Of a DNA stretch of 16,643 nt, positions 7,570 through 16,418 are shown in pieces (positions within the stretch are counted from its first letter, which is position 1; the number at the start of each line of letters is the position of its first letter). The stretch lies in contig CAZQEZ010000093.1 in NCBI GenBank assembly GCA_964592475.1, positions 1 through 16,643 of the forward strand, read 5' to 3'. The translations under genes were made by a program, and so were the position numbers. The notes under the pieces were generated by a model, which was not told the origin of the DNA, made no database searches, and saw only the letters and a list, made by a program, of their open reading frames with translations. This stretch comes from CAZQEZ01 sp964592475 (GTDB taxonomy: Bacteria; Bacteroidota; Bacteroidia; Cytophagales; Cyclobacteriaceae).

Positions 7570-7638
7570 ATGAAATCTAAACGTATTCTCCAAACCGGCA
7601 ATAATACCCGGTTGAAGAGGATTTTCTTTAACGTCTAA
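7570..7638 (+). CDS. Possible 22-codon leader ORF between riboswitch and btuB
   Basis: An ATG at 7570 opens 22 sense codons, starting MKSKRILQTG and ending RIFFNV, and stops with TAA at 7636, just 10 bases before the btuB ATG. The peptide would be basic, with six or seven Lys/Arg residues. It starts right after a hairpin that follows the riboswitch, so ligand-controlled access to this start and coupling to btuB are conceivable. Nothing proves it is translated: no strong Shine-Dalgarno is visible and an ORF of this size can arise by chance. It is in a different frame from btuB and is not an N-terminal extension. Confidence 0.25.
   Translation: MKSKRILQTGNNTRLKRIFFNV
7593..7613 (+). promoter_or_regulatory. 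Perfect 6-bp hairpin in the btuB leader
   Basis: AACCGG (7593-7598) and CCGGTT (7608-7613) form a perfect stem with a 9-base loop. It lies 35 bases before the btuB ATG, inside the possible leader ORF. The following bases (GAAGAGGATTTTCTTT) contain broken T runs but not a clean U-tract. It may belong to the riboswitch expression platform, acting as a weak terminator or a translation block. Confidence 0.35.
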
Positions 7639-7648
7639 TAATCTTACA

Positions 7649-9526
7649 ATGAAAACGTATTTTTTGTTGGCGGCAGCCGTTTGCCTGGCTTTTGCCGCCC
7701 GGGCACAGGATTCCCTGAAGGTAATCCGATTGGATGATGTGTACATCACGGGCAACAAAGTTGAAACCCCGATAGAAAAATCGGGAAAAACCATTTACAA
7801 ATTAACTAATGAAGATATCCAGACAAACCGGGGAAAAGATATCCCCGATTTACTGAATGAAATTCCGGGCGTTCAGATCGATGGAAACTTTGCTACCCTG
7901 GGAACTAACCTCAACTACCGGGTGAGAGGGGCTCAAAGTGAACAAACGCTAATCCTGATCGATGGCATTCCTTTCAATGACCCAAGCGGTTTAGCCCAGA
8001 CCTTCGACCTCCGGATGCTGGACCTGGAACAGGTACAATCGATTGAGGTACTTAAAGGAGGATTAGGTTCCCTGTATGGTACAGGTGCTGCTGCCGGGGT
8101 AATTAATATTACACTTAAGGAACCTGCTCAAAAAATCAGCTCGGGAACAGCAATTGTCGAATATGGTAGTTTTAACACGTTCAATACAAATGCCAACTTC
8201 AACGGAACGTCCGGGAAGCTAAGGTATATGGTAAGCGGAACTTATAAATCGTCCGATGGTTTTTCGGCGGCTAAAGACACCCTGGGTACCGAGAATTTTG
8301 ACGACGATGGTGTCGAAAGCCTTAACTTTCTGGGCAAGCTAGGCTACGATTTCACCGACCGGTTTTCCGTCGGCTTATTGACCGGGTACGATGAAATATC
8401 CAGTGATTTTGACGGCGGTGCCTTCAACGATAACGACAGTAAACTGGACCAGGTCCTACTTAAGTTTGCCCTCACCTCAAATTATAAATGGAAGGGCGGT
8501 AGTTTGCAAGGTAACTTTTCTTATCACACCAACGAGCGCATATTCAACTCCCCTAGCTTTAGCGATCCTACCGTTCGCAACATTAGTGAATTCAACGGCA
8601 ACACTTTTCAGGTAGACCTGATCCTGGAGCAAAACTTTACGGATGAACTCAGATTACTGGGGGGATTAAACCTCCAACGACCGGTTTGGGAGCCAGAAGA
8701 TGCTAATGCCGAAAGTTTTACCATGGTTGATCCCTACGCTTCTTTAACTTACGACGTTTCTAATTTAAGCGTACAGGTAGGCGGGCGCCTGAATGTTCAT
8801 AGTTTATACGGAACCAATTTTGTATTTAATAATAACCTCAGCTACCGTTTTTTCATAGGCAAAAGCCAGTTAAAGGTGCTGGGATCTTATGCTACCTCGT
8901 TCCTCACACCCTCACTTAACCAGCTTTACGCAGGTGATTTTGGCTTCTTGCAGCAAAATGCCGGAAACCCGGATTTGGAACCCCAGGAATCGGAAACCGT
9001 GGAAGGGGGATTTGAGTGGGTATCCGATGAAAAATTTCAGTTCGGAGCAGTTTACTTTTACCGCAAAGACGATAATTTTATTGATTTTATTTTCAATGAT
9101 GATTTTACCATTGGTACTTACGAAAATATAGACGAGCAGCGCGAGGTAGACGGAATAGAAATTACAGGTCGCTATGCTTTTATTCCACAACTTGCCCTTT
9201 CCGGGCACTATACTCTAACACGATCGCTGAATGACGAGGTGATTTTGCGGAGAGTACCCGAAAATAAATTCGGGTTTACCCTGTCTGCCATACCCGCCAA
9301 AAATCTTTTGCTAAAAATTACACATTTGCACGTGGGAGAAACCCCGGAAAGTGAAGAAATTATCCTGGATGCCTACGATTTGTTCGATGCTTTTGTATCG
9401 TATGAGTTCAATCAGTTAACCCTGTCGGCCAGTGTCAATAACCTGCTCGATGCCGATTATGTAGATCGCTTTGGTTTCGCTACGGCACCCCGAAACTATA
9501 ATATTGGGTTGAGGTATCGCTTTTAG
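7649..9526 (+). CDS. btuB: TonB-dependent outer-membrane cobalamin receptor
   Basis: Outer-membrane 22-stranded beta-barrel that takes up vitamin B12 or other corrinoids using TonB energy. The 625-residue protein begins with a signal peptide (MKTYFLLAAAVCLAFAARAQ, cleavage likely after Ala19 or Gln20). A TonB-box-like DDVYITG follows at about 29-35, then a plug domain (about 45-155) with NEIPGVQID, YRVRGAQSEQTLILIDGIP and IEVLKGGLGSLYGTGAAAG. The barrel ends in the classic aromatic C-terminus LRYRF. The length matches BtuB-like receptors. The cobalamin riboswitch directly upstream and the divergent btuFCD genes make the substrate assignment strong. No binding protein is fused and no defect is seen. 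Confidence 0.93.
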   Translation: MKTYFLLAAAVCLAFAARAQDSLKVIRLDDVYITGNKVETPIEKSGKTIYKLTNEDIQTNRGKDIPDLLNEIPGVQIDGNFATLGTNLNYRVRGAQSEQTLILIDGIPFNDPSGLAQTFDLRMLDLEQVQSIEVLKGGLGSLYGTGAAAGVINITLKEPAQKISSGTAIVEYGSFNTFNTNANFNGTSGKLRYMVSGTYKSSDGFSAAKDTLGTENFDDDGVESLNFLGKLGYDFTDRFSVGLLTGYDEISSDFDGGAFNDNDSKLDQVLLKFALTSNYKWKGGSLQGNFSYHTNERIFNSPSFSDPTVRNISEFNGNTFQVDLILEQNFTDELRLLGGLNLQRPVWEPEDANAESFTMVDPYASLTYDVSNLSVQVGGRLNVHSLYGTNFVFNNNLSYRFFIGKSQLKVLGSYATSFLTPSLNQLYAGDFGFLQQNAGNPDLEPQESETVEGGFEWVSDEKFQFGAVYFYRKDDNFIDFIFNDDFTIGTYENIDEQREVDGIEITGRYAFIPQLALSGHYTLTRSLNDEVILRRVPENKFGFTLSAIPAKNLLLKITHLHVGETPESEEIILDAYDLFDAFVSYEFNQLTLSASVNNLLDADYVDRFGFATAPRNYNIGLRYRF

Positions 9527-9559
9527 TAAAGGTACAGTTAATTTTACCGGAGATTGCTC

Positions 9560-9659
9560 NNNNNNNNNNNNNNNNNNNNNNNNNNNNNNNNNNNNNNNNN
9601 NNNNNNNNNNNNNNNNNNNNNNNNNNNNNNNNNNNNNNNNNNNNNNNNNNNNNNNNNNN
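9560..9659. other. Assembly gap of 100 N
   Basis: Exactly 100 N, the usual placeholder for a gap of unknown length. It hides the end of the btuB downstream region, any terminator, the susC promoter and the susC start with its signal peptide, so real missing DNA is probably more than 100 bases. Confidence 0.99.
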
Positions 9660-12600
9660 GGGCACCGGTACAAACGAAGCCGCAACCCAATCTTACTTAT
9701 CGAAAACGATGGAAACCGACCTGCAGGGTACGGTTCTCGACGAAGATGGTAGCCCTTTACCTGGAGCCAGTGTGTTGGTGAAAGAAACTTCAGTAGGTAC
9801 CATTACTGATGCAAATGGTGCCTTTAAAATTACCGCTCCCGACGATGCTACTACCTTGGTGGTTTCGTTCGTTGGTTTTGAAACCAAAGAAGTACCCATT
9901 AATAATCAAACCAACTTTACGATTACGCTGATCACCGATTTAAATGCGTTGAGCGAAGTTGTTGTAGTAGGTTACGGTACACTTTCCAAAACCAAACTTT
10001 CCGGTTCCATTGCTCAGGTGAGTTCCAAGCAACTGGAAGACTTCCCGGTGCTGAGCCCGTAAACCGCCATTGCAGGACAGGTGGCCGGGGTACAGGTACA
10101 GGAAATATCGGGAGAACCCGGTGCCAGCCCGCAAATCAGGGTTCGTGGATCCGGTTCCATTTCTGCCGGAAACGACCCGCTGTTCGTGATAGATGGTATC
10201 CCCATTTCCAGGAACCTTACGTCTTCGACCGTCTCCGGTGGAGTGGCGAGAAGAAGAAATACCTTCCAACCGCCTCCCCTGAATCCGCTGGCTACGCTGA
10301 ACCCGAACGATATTGAGTCGATTGAAGTACTAAAAGATGCTTCCTCTGCTGCCATCTACGGCTCGCGAGGGGGTAATGGGGTAGTAATCATTACTACCAA
10401 AAAAGGAACCGACAAGAGCAAGGGCCGTTTCTCCTTTAATTCGTTCTACAGTACCCAGACTGTAGCCAACCCGCTCGACCTGATGAACGCCGAGGAATTA
10501 ATCGACTATGCCCGTGATGCCAGGAATAACAACTATTTGTCTTCCGTAGAAGGAGCATCAATTAACGATCCTATCGGACCGGGCGACCGTGGTAATGCCA
10601 ATTACGAGCTTCCCGAATCGTTTATTAACTGGGATGGTACCGATACCGACTGGCAGGATGCCATATTCACTACCGGTTCCATTCAGAATTACAACCTTTC
10701 GTACGCTTCGCCCACTTCTAGCAACACCAGTTTCTTTGTATCGGGTGGATACTTCTCCCAGGAAGGTATTGTTCCGGAAACCAGTTTCGACCGGTATTCA
10801 TTACTCATGAACCTGAAAACAAAGGTAGGTGATAAGCTTACGTTTGATGTAAACCTGGCCCCCACGGTTACCGAAAACCAGCGGCTTCCTACATCGGCTC
10901 CTTATTTTGCCCGGCCTCCGGGAATTATCTACTCGGGTATCGTGCATTCTCCAACGGTTGCTCCTTTCAACCCCGACGGAACTATCAACCAGCTTAACAA
11001 TCAGTCGTACCTGGGGAGCGGTTTCACCTCGGCTAGCAATCCGCTGGCAATAATAGAGGCGGTTGAAAACCGGATCGTCCAGGTACAGAACCGGGCTTCT
11101 ATCGGAATCTCTTACGAGATACTACCCGACCTGACGTTTAAAACTTTTGGGGGAACCTACATCAATATCTTCAACCAGGATTTCTACCGCGGTAATTCCC
11201 TGCTTTACAGGACCCAGACCGAGGGAGAGCCTTTTGGTCAGTCGTCTTCAGCCACGCAAATTAACTGGCTTTGGGAAAATACGCTGAACTGGGTGCGCGA
11301 AGATGGCGATCATTACCTAAATGCTATCGCCGGTTATACCGCCCAGCGCGACGAGTTTTCGCAGCGTGAAGTATTTGCCAATAATTACCCGGACGATCTG
11401 GTAAAAACAGTAAGTGGCGGACAGGTTTTCGGCGGTAATTCCATTCAGGAAGAATGGTCGCTGGTTTCGGCCTTACTTCGGGTAAACTACACATTCAGAG
11501 ATAAATACCTGTTTACCGGTACTATTCGTTCCGACCGCTCTTCCCGCTTTGGACAAGACAACCAAACTGGTGTATTCCCCTCCTTTTCAGTAGGTTGGCG
11601 AATGAACGAAGAGCCTTTCTTACAGGGAATCAGTGCCCTTTCAGAACTGAAGTTAAAGCTGAGTATGGGGCAAACCGGTAACTTCCAGATTCCCAATTAC
11701 GGAGCTATCGGATTGCTGGTGCCGAACAACTACAACTTTAACGGCCAGGAAGTGAATGGCCTGCAGCAGTCTACGCTTTCTAATCCTAACCTAACCTGGG
11801 AGAAAGCGTCGCAAATTAACCTCGGACTGGAAGTTGGTTTATTCGATGATCGCGTATTCCTCCTTACCGATCTTTACCAGACCAATACTACCGACCTGTT
11901 GCTCAACGTAAGTATTTCTTCTGTATCGGGCTTCGAAACAGCTCTGCAGAACCTGGGAGAAGTTGAAAACCGCGGCCTGGAAATTGCTTTGCGTACCGTG
12001 AACTTCGACGGCGACTTCCGCTGGGAAACCGAATTTAACTTTTCTGCCAACCAGAACGAGGTAATTTCACTGAACGAGGATAACGAACCGATTTTCTCTT
12101 CCGGTAGTGCCGGTATTCGTCACGTTACCCGCGTGGGCGACCCGATTGGTAGCTACTATGGCTACGTGGTAGATGGAGTTTACCAGGATCAGGGCGATAT
12201 AGACAGCAGCCCGGTCGATACCCAGGCTCCCAACGCAGCTCCCGGTGATTTTAAATTCAGGGACGTAGACGGCGACGGGCAAATTACTCCCGACGACCGT
12301 ACGGTAACCGGTAGTTATTTTCCTGACTTTATTTGGGGGATTACCAACCGCTTTACTTACCGGGGCTTCGATTTCAGCTTCCTGTTTCAGGGGGTAGAAG
12401 GAAACGAAGTACTGAACCTGACTTCACGACACATGAAGAATGGAGAAGCGAATTTCAATTCCTACGCCATATTTAACGAGCGCTGGCGATCACCTTCCGA
12501 GCCTGGAAACGGCGAAGTACCCCGTGCCGACCGCCAGACCGGTAACCACGGAAACAACAACCGCCCCAGCTCATTCCAGGTTGAAGATGGTTCATTTTTC

Positions 12601-12791
12601 CGCCTGCGTAATATATCGTTGGGGTATACGCTGCCAAAAACTGGTTTCATTGGCGATACCTTCGATCGTTTGCGGGTTTACGTAGCCGGTAATAATGTAT
12701 TTACCATTACTGATTACCTGGGCTATAATCCGGAAGTAAGTAACATTACCAACAGTAGTTTAACCCCGGGTGAAGATTACGGTACTTATCC
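9660..12791 (+). pseudogene. susC: SusC/RagA-family TonB-dependent receptor with in-frame stop, both ends in gaps
   Basis: Outer-membrane oligosaccharide importer, partner of the SusD protein downstream. The frame is open from the gap (9661), so the ATG at 9709 is not the true start. Order: carboxypeptidase-regulatory-like domain (LQGTVLDEDGSPLPGASV onward), TonB box SEVVVVGYGT, plug with VAGVQVQ, VRGSGSISAGNDPLFVIDGI and AAIYGSRGGNGVVIITTK, then the barrel. A 12-residue EF-hand-like loop DVDGDGQITPDD is at 12262-12297. The frame is broken once, by TAA at 10060-10062 in the plug; the same frame continues in register on both sides as SP-stop-TAIAGQVAGVQ. About 1,043 codons are visible; the last few strands' residues and stop fall in the second gap. 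It may be a true pseudogene or a sequence error. A start at the GTG 10081 would lack signal peptide and half the plug. Confidence 0.85.
10060..10062 (+). other. In-frame TAA stop inside susC
   Basis: TAA replaces one codon between SP and TAIAGQVAG in the plug domain. Homologues usually carry Glu, Gln or a similar residue here, so a single base change from CAA, GAA or AAA explains it. No frameshift is involved: the frame is the same before and after. Basis is direct reading; the ancestral codon is inferred. Confidence 0.9.
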
Positions 12792-12891
12792 NNNNNNNNN
12801 NNNNNNNNNNNNNNNNNNNNNNNNNNNNNNNNNNNNNNNNNNNNNNNNNNNNNNNNNNNNNNNNNNNNNNNNNNNNNNNNNNNNNNNNNNN
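12792..12891. other. Assembly gap of 100 N
   Basis: Exactly 100 N between the susC 3' end and the middle of the susD N-terminal region. It must cover the last residues of SusC, the intergenic space, and the SusD lipoprotein signal with roughly 50-100 residues. At least about 250 bases are therefore likely missing in reality. Confidence 0.99.
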
Positions 12892-14105
12892 CCTACTGGA
12901 CCATGTTCGAAATGCGTTCGGATAATACCGATCAGGGGCCGGACGCCACCGGGTTAGCCCGCCAGTTTACGGAAATTAATGCGTTCACCGAAGATCCGCT
13001 GAACCAACAGGTAACCAGTGCCTGGATTAGTTCTTACCGTGTGATTGCCAACTGTAATGTAATCCTTTCCAGGATCGACGGTGCCGACCTGGAAGAAAGT
13101 ATAGCCAACCGGGTTAAGGGTGAAGCCTTGTTCCTGCGATCGCTGATGTATTATCACCTGGCCATCGCTTTCGGTAACATTCCCTTGCAACTCACGCCTT
13201 TCGAGCCTGGATCCGGGTTGGAGCAGGTGAATGCAGAAGCGGTATATAGCCAACTGGTGGGTGACCTCACCGATGCAGAAAATAATTTACCCGTGAGTTA
13301 TGATGGCGGTAATACAGGCCGGGCAACCAAAGGAGCAGCAGCCACCCTGCTGGCCAAAGTGTTGCTCACCCAGGAACAAAATGGCCAGGCAGAAACCGTG
13401 CTGAGAAGAATCATTGATAACTACAACTATACTTTGTTAGATAACTTTGCTGACCTCTGGGGAATCAGCAACGAAAATAATGCGGAAACCATTTTTGAAG
13501 TGCAGTTTATCAGCGGGGGCATCGGACAGGGCAGTGCTTTTACCAATGACTTCTCTCCGGCTGGTAATTTGCAAACCGGACAGGGATTTGGACGAAACCG
13601 CCCGAACCCCATGCTGGTTGAGGCCTATGAGCCCGGTGATCTGCGTTTCGAACCTTCTCTCGATACTACTTACCTGAACGCAGACGGAGAAGTAGTTGAG
13701 CAACGCTACGTCCGCAAGTTTGAAAGTGATCCTCCTGTAGAGAATGACTCGGATATTAATTTTGTAGTTTTCCGTTATGCCGATGTATTACTCATGCTTG
13801 CCGAAGCCCTGGGAGAAACAGACGAAAGTTACGGGCTGATAAACGAGGTACGAAACCGTGCTGGTTTACCCGATATCAACGCTTCCACCCCGGGTACCTT
13901 CGAGGAGAAGTTATTGCAGGAAAGGCAACTCGAGCTGGCTTTTGAAAACCACCGCTGGGCCGATTTACTTCGCTTCGGTATGGCCCGCGACATGGTTGAG
14001 GCAGCTGAAGAGGAAGTTGATATCTCAAACTACCGCGAGTTATTTTTCATTCCTCAGCGCGAAATGGATATTAACGATAAGTTCTTACAAAATAACACGA
14101 ACTAA
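12892..14105 (+). CDS. susD: SusD/RagB-family glycan-binding lipoprotein, 5' end lost in the gap
   Basis: Cell-surface lipoprotein that binds oligosaccharide and acts as the lid of the SusC channel. The frame is open from the gap (from 12894, reading YWTMFEMRSDNTD), so the ATG at 12903 is internal. About 403 residues remain of a usual 450-550; the signal peptide, lipobox and first helices are missing. Family features seen: the TPR-like helices around AWISSYRVIANCNVILSRI and GEALFLRSLMYYHLAIAFGN (shown in part), VLLTQEQNGQAETVLRRII, then the C-terminal SusD/RagB part with NAETIFEVQF, FRYADVLLMLAEAL, INEVRNRAGLP, LLQERQLELAFENHRWADLL and a final FFIPQREMDIN. It directly follows susC and precedes the deacetylase on the same strand. 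Confidence 0.93.
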
Positions 14106-14120
14106 TATTTCAAATGTTCC

Positions 14121-14149
14121 TGCCCGCATTCAATCCTTGTTTGCGGGCA
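14121..14149 (+). terminator. 8-bp perfect hairpin after susD, no U-tract
   Basis: TGCCCGCA (14121-14128) and TGCGGGCA (14142-14149) form a perfect GC-rich stem with a 13-base loop, 15 bases after the susD stop. No T-run follows, so it is more likely an RNA 3'-end stabiliser or attenuator between susD and the deacetylase gene than a full terminator. Confidence 0.45.
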
Positions 14150-14157
14150 AGCTATGT

Positions 14158-14181
14158 AGTACCATGTTGCCTGCTGGTACT
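14158..14181 (+). repeat. Second perfect hairpin in the susD-deacetylase spacer
   Basis: AGTACCA (14158-14164) and TGGTACT (14175-14181) are perfect inverted arms with a 10-base loop, beginning 8 bases after the first hairpin and ending 29 bases before the deacetylase ATG. The two in tandem take up much of the 105-base spacer. A role in mRNA processing or differential expression within the operon is inferred. Confidence 0.4.
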
Positions 14182-14210
14182 GGCAATCACGTTTAACCGA
14201 TAAAACAACC

Positions 14211-15113
14211 ATGAAAAAACTATCCTTATTAATAATTACCCTACTGGTATTTTCTGCCCTGAAGGCGCAGGAAATGAATGAACCCCTTCGTATTATCGCC
14301 ATCGGGGCCCACCCGGACGACTGCGATTCCAAGTTAGGAGGAACAGCCGCCCTTTTTGCCGAAATGGGCCATGAGGTGAAATTCGTTTCCCTCACCAACG
14401 GCGATGCCGGGCACCAGAGTGAAGGGGGCGGTGCACTTGCCAAACGAAGAATAGCAGAAGCCAAAGCGGCCGGTGAAGCGCTGGGCATTGAATACGAAGT
14501 GCTCGATAACCACGATGCGGAACTGCAGCCTACCCTAAAAGTTAGGCACGAGGTAATCAGGAGAATCCGCGACTGGAACGCTGATATTGTACTTTGCCAC
14601 CGGCCAAACGATTATCACCCCGATCACCGAAATGGTGGACTGATAGTACAGGACGCTGCCTACCTGGTTATCGTACCTAACGTAACACCTGATACCCCGC
14701 CACTAGAGAAAAACCCGGTGTTCCTGTACATGCAGGATCGCTTCCAGAAACCTTATCCTTTCCGGCGCGATATTGCTGTAATTATAGATGAAGCCATGGA
14801 CAAAAAAGCCCGCGCCCTGGCTGCACACGACTCGCAGATGTTCGAGTGGTTGCCCTGGACCCGCGGAGCTGATCTTAGTACCATTCCCTCTGGCAAAGCT
14901 GAACGGCTGGAATGGCTGAAAGAAAATCGCATGCAGCCGAAAAATAACTGGAGTGAAGAAGAAATAGCCGCAGTAAACAAATGGTATCCAGATGTTAATC
15001 CTGAAAAAGAGGTAAACTACGTGGAGTATTTCGAAATTTGTGAATACGGCCGTCAGCCTTCCGATGAGGAGATCAGAAGTATGTTCCCCATGCTGGGTGT
15101 GAACAACCGCTAG
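14211..15113 (+). CDS. Exported PIG-L/LmbE-family zinc deacetylase
   Basis: Zinc hydrolase of the family that removes N-acetyl groups from GlcNAc-containing compounds (PIG-L, MshB, BshB). The 300-residue protein has a signal peptide ending in FSALKAQ (cleavage near 20), so it acts in the periplasm or beyond. The zinc motif AHPDD is at 33-37 (His34, Asp37 ligands, Asp36 likely base) and the second motif HPDH at 136-139 supplies His136 (catalytic) and His139 (ligand). The export signal argues against the cytoplasmic thiol-cofactor enzymes. It lies between susD and a sugar permease, so the likely substrate is an acetylated amino sugar or oligosaccharide entering by SusCD. Substrate is inferred only. 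An identity as a secreted lipid-sugar deacetylase cannot be ruled out. Confidence 0.88.
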   Translation: MKKLSLLIITLLVFSALKAQEMNEPLRIIAIGAHPDDCDSKLGGTAALFAEMGHEVKFVSLTNGDAGHQSEGGGALAKRRIAEAKAAGEALGIEYEVLDNHDAELQPTLKVRHEVIRRIRDWNADIVLCHRPNDYHPDHRNGGLIVQDAAYLVIVPNVTPDTPPLEKNPVFLYMQDRFQKPYPFRRDIAVIIDEAMDKKARALAAHDSQMFEWLPWTRGADLSTIPSGKAERLEWLKENRMQPKNNWSEEEIAAVNKWYPDVNPEKEVNYVEYFEICEYGRQPSDEEIRSMFPMLGVNNR

Positions 15114-15146
15114 TATATTCCAGAAGAACAGCTAAAGCAATTCATT

Positions 15147-16412
15147 ATGAGCGAAAGCAGTACCACTACCAGGCGTTACATCCACATCATTGCGCTGGTG
15201 ATGCTGATATTTTTTGTTATATCATTCATCACCAATATTTTAAATTCAATTATCGTCGACGTTAGGAACAGTTTTAACCTGAGTCTCACCTTAACGGGGT
15301 TGCTGCCTTTCGCTTTTTTTATTGCCTACGGGGTAATGTCGATCCCGGCCGGTTTCCTTTCGGAAAAGTACGCTGAAAAAACATTGCTGAGCGCTTCTTT
15401 TTTAGTAATGATCATTGCTTCGCTGGGCTTTGTGCTGGTACCAGGGTACATGGTGTTTACCATTACGCTGTTTAGTCTCGGTTGCAGCATGGCCGTGCTC
15501 CAGGTAATCATTAACCCTATGTTGCGGGTGGCTGGAGGCGAAGAACACTTTGCGTTTAACTCGGTGCTGGCCCAGCTGGTGTTCGGGCTGGCTTCTTTTA
15601 TTAGTCCTTATTTATACCAGTATCTTGTCGACGACACTCAGGAGGCCGGTATCGGAGGAACCCTTCGCAGCCTGGTTCCCGATAACCTGCCCTGGGTTTC
15701 GCTCTACGTGGTGTTTGCCGCTATTGCCCTTGCGCTGTTCATTGTGGTGCTGGTTACCTGGTACCCGAAATTTGAGAAAACGGCCGATGAAAAAGCAGGA
15801 ACAACCAGCTCTTATCTCGACCTGTTGAAAAATAAATGGACGCTGCTCTACTTCCTCGGAATATTCTGTTACGTGGGAACCGAGCAGGGGGTAGGAAACT
15901 GGATTTCCCAGTTCCTGGTAGAGTACCACGACTTATCAGCTCAGAAAGAAGGAGCAGAAACCGTTGCCTACTTCTGGGCGATGCTTACCGTGGGTTGCGT
16001 ACTGGGGCTGGGGGTACTGAAAATTATGGATAGCCGCAGGGTACTAATCCTGGCAACCCTGCTTACCCTGCTCAGTCTTTTCCTTGCCCTTACCGGAACC
16101 ACCCGCATGGCCCTGATCGGGTTCCCCATGGTCGGGTTCTTCATCTCGGTTATGTGGTCTATCATCTTCTCGCTGGCACTCAACTCGGTGAAGGAACACC
16201 ACGGTTCCCTTTCCGGCATTTTATGTACCGGTATCGCCGGCGGAGCAGTGGTACCTTTTATTGTTGGTGGCATAGGAGAAATGCTGGGTTTAAGAGGGGG
16301 AATGTTCTTCCTGTTTGTGCCGCTTGGCTTTATCCTGTCGGTAGGCTTCTGGGCCAATCCGTTGGTAACCAATAAAACCATCAGCCTGAAAAAGGAATAC
16401 CAGGAAGGATAG
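15147..16412 (+). CDS. Sugar MFS transporter, FHS (FucP-like) family
   Basis: Inner-membrane importer expected to bring a sugar from the periplasm to the cytoplasm. The 421-residue protein has about 12 hydrophobic segments with a central hydrophilic loop (about 205-225), a basic loop after helix 2 (SEKYAEK) and the family features SIPAGFLSEK (65-74), LQVIINPMLRVAGG (118-131) and FCYVGTEQGVGNWIS in the second half. By hand alignment to E. coli FucP from memory, the functional acids Asp46 and Glu135 correspond to Asn33 and Gln119 here, so this belongs to a different subgroup and proton coupling may differ. It starts 33 bases after the deacetylase and ends 6 bases before the ROK kinase gene, so it shares their operon. 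The sugar is unknown. Confidence 0.9.
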   Translation: MSESSTTTRRYIHIIALVMLIFFVISFITNILNSIIVDVRNSFNLSLTLTGLLPFAFFIAYGVMSIPAGFLSEKYAEKTLLSASFLVMIIASLGFVLVPGYMVFTITLFSLGCSMAVLQVIINPMLRVAGGEEHFAFNSVLAQLVFGLASFISPYLYQYLVDDTQEAGIGGTLRSLVPDNLPWVSLYVVFAAIALALFIVVLVTWYPKFEKTADEKAGTTSSYLDLLKNKWTLLYFLGIFCYVGTEQGVGNWISQFLVEYHDLSAQKEGAETVAYFWAMLTVGCVLGLGVLKIMDSRRVLILATLLTLLSLFLALTGTTRMALIGFPMVGFFISVMWSIIFSLALNSVKEHHGSLSGILCTGIAGGAVVPFIVGGIGEMLGLRGGMFFLFVPLGFILSVGFWANPLVTNKTISLKKEYQEG

Positions 16413-16418
16413 AAAAAA

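Noticed and set aside
7368..7580. Plus-strand 70-codon open frame over the riboswitch
   Set aside because: It lies inside the conserved aptamer, and the base conservation there is explained by RNA structure.
8912..9208. Minus-strand 98-codon frame within btuB
   Set aside because: Antisense to the conserved barrel region of btuB with no supporting signal.
9709..10062. A short stand-alone protein of 117 residues (regulatory-like domain plus TonB box)
   Set aside because: The frame is open back into the gap and its end is a stop within conserved SusC sequence, so it is the N-terminal part of the broken susC gene.
10081..12957. A separate protein starting at GTG 10081 and running through the second gap
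   Set aside because: The start lies within the plug domain of SusC with no signal peptide, and the part after the gap is a wrong frame over susD.
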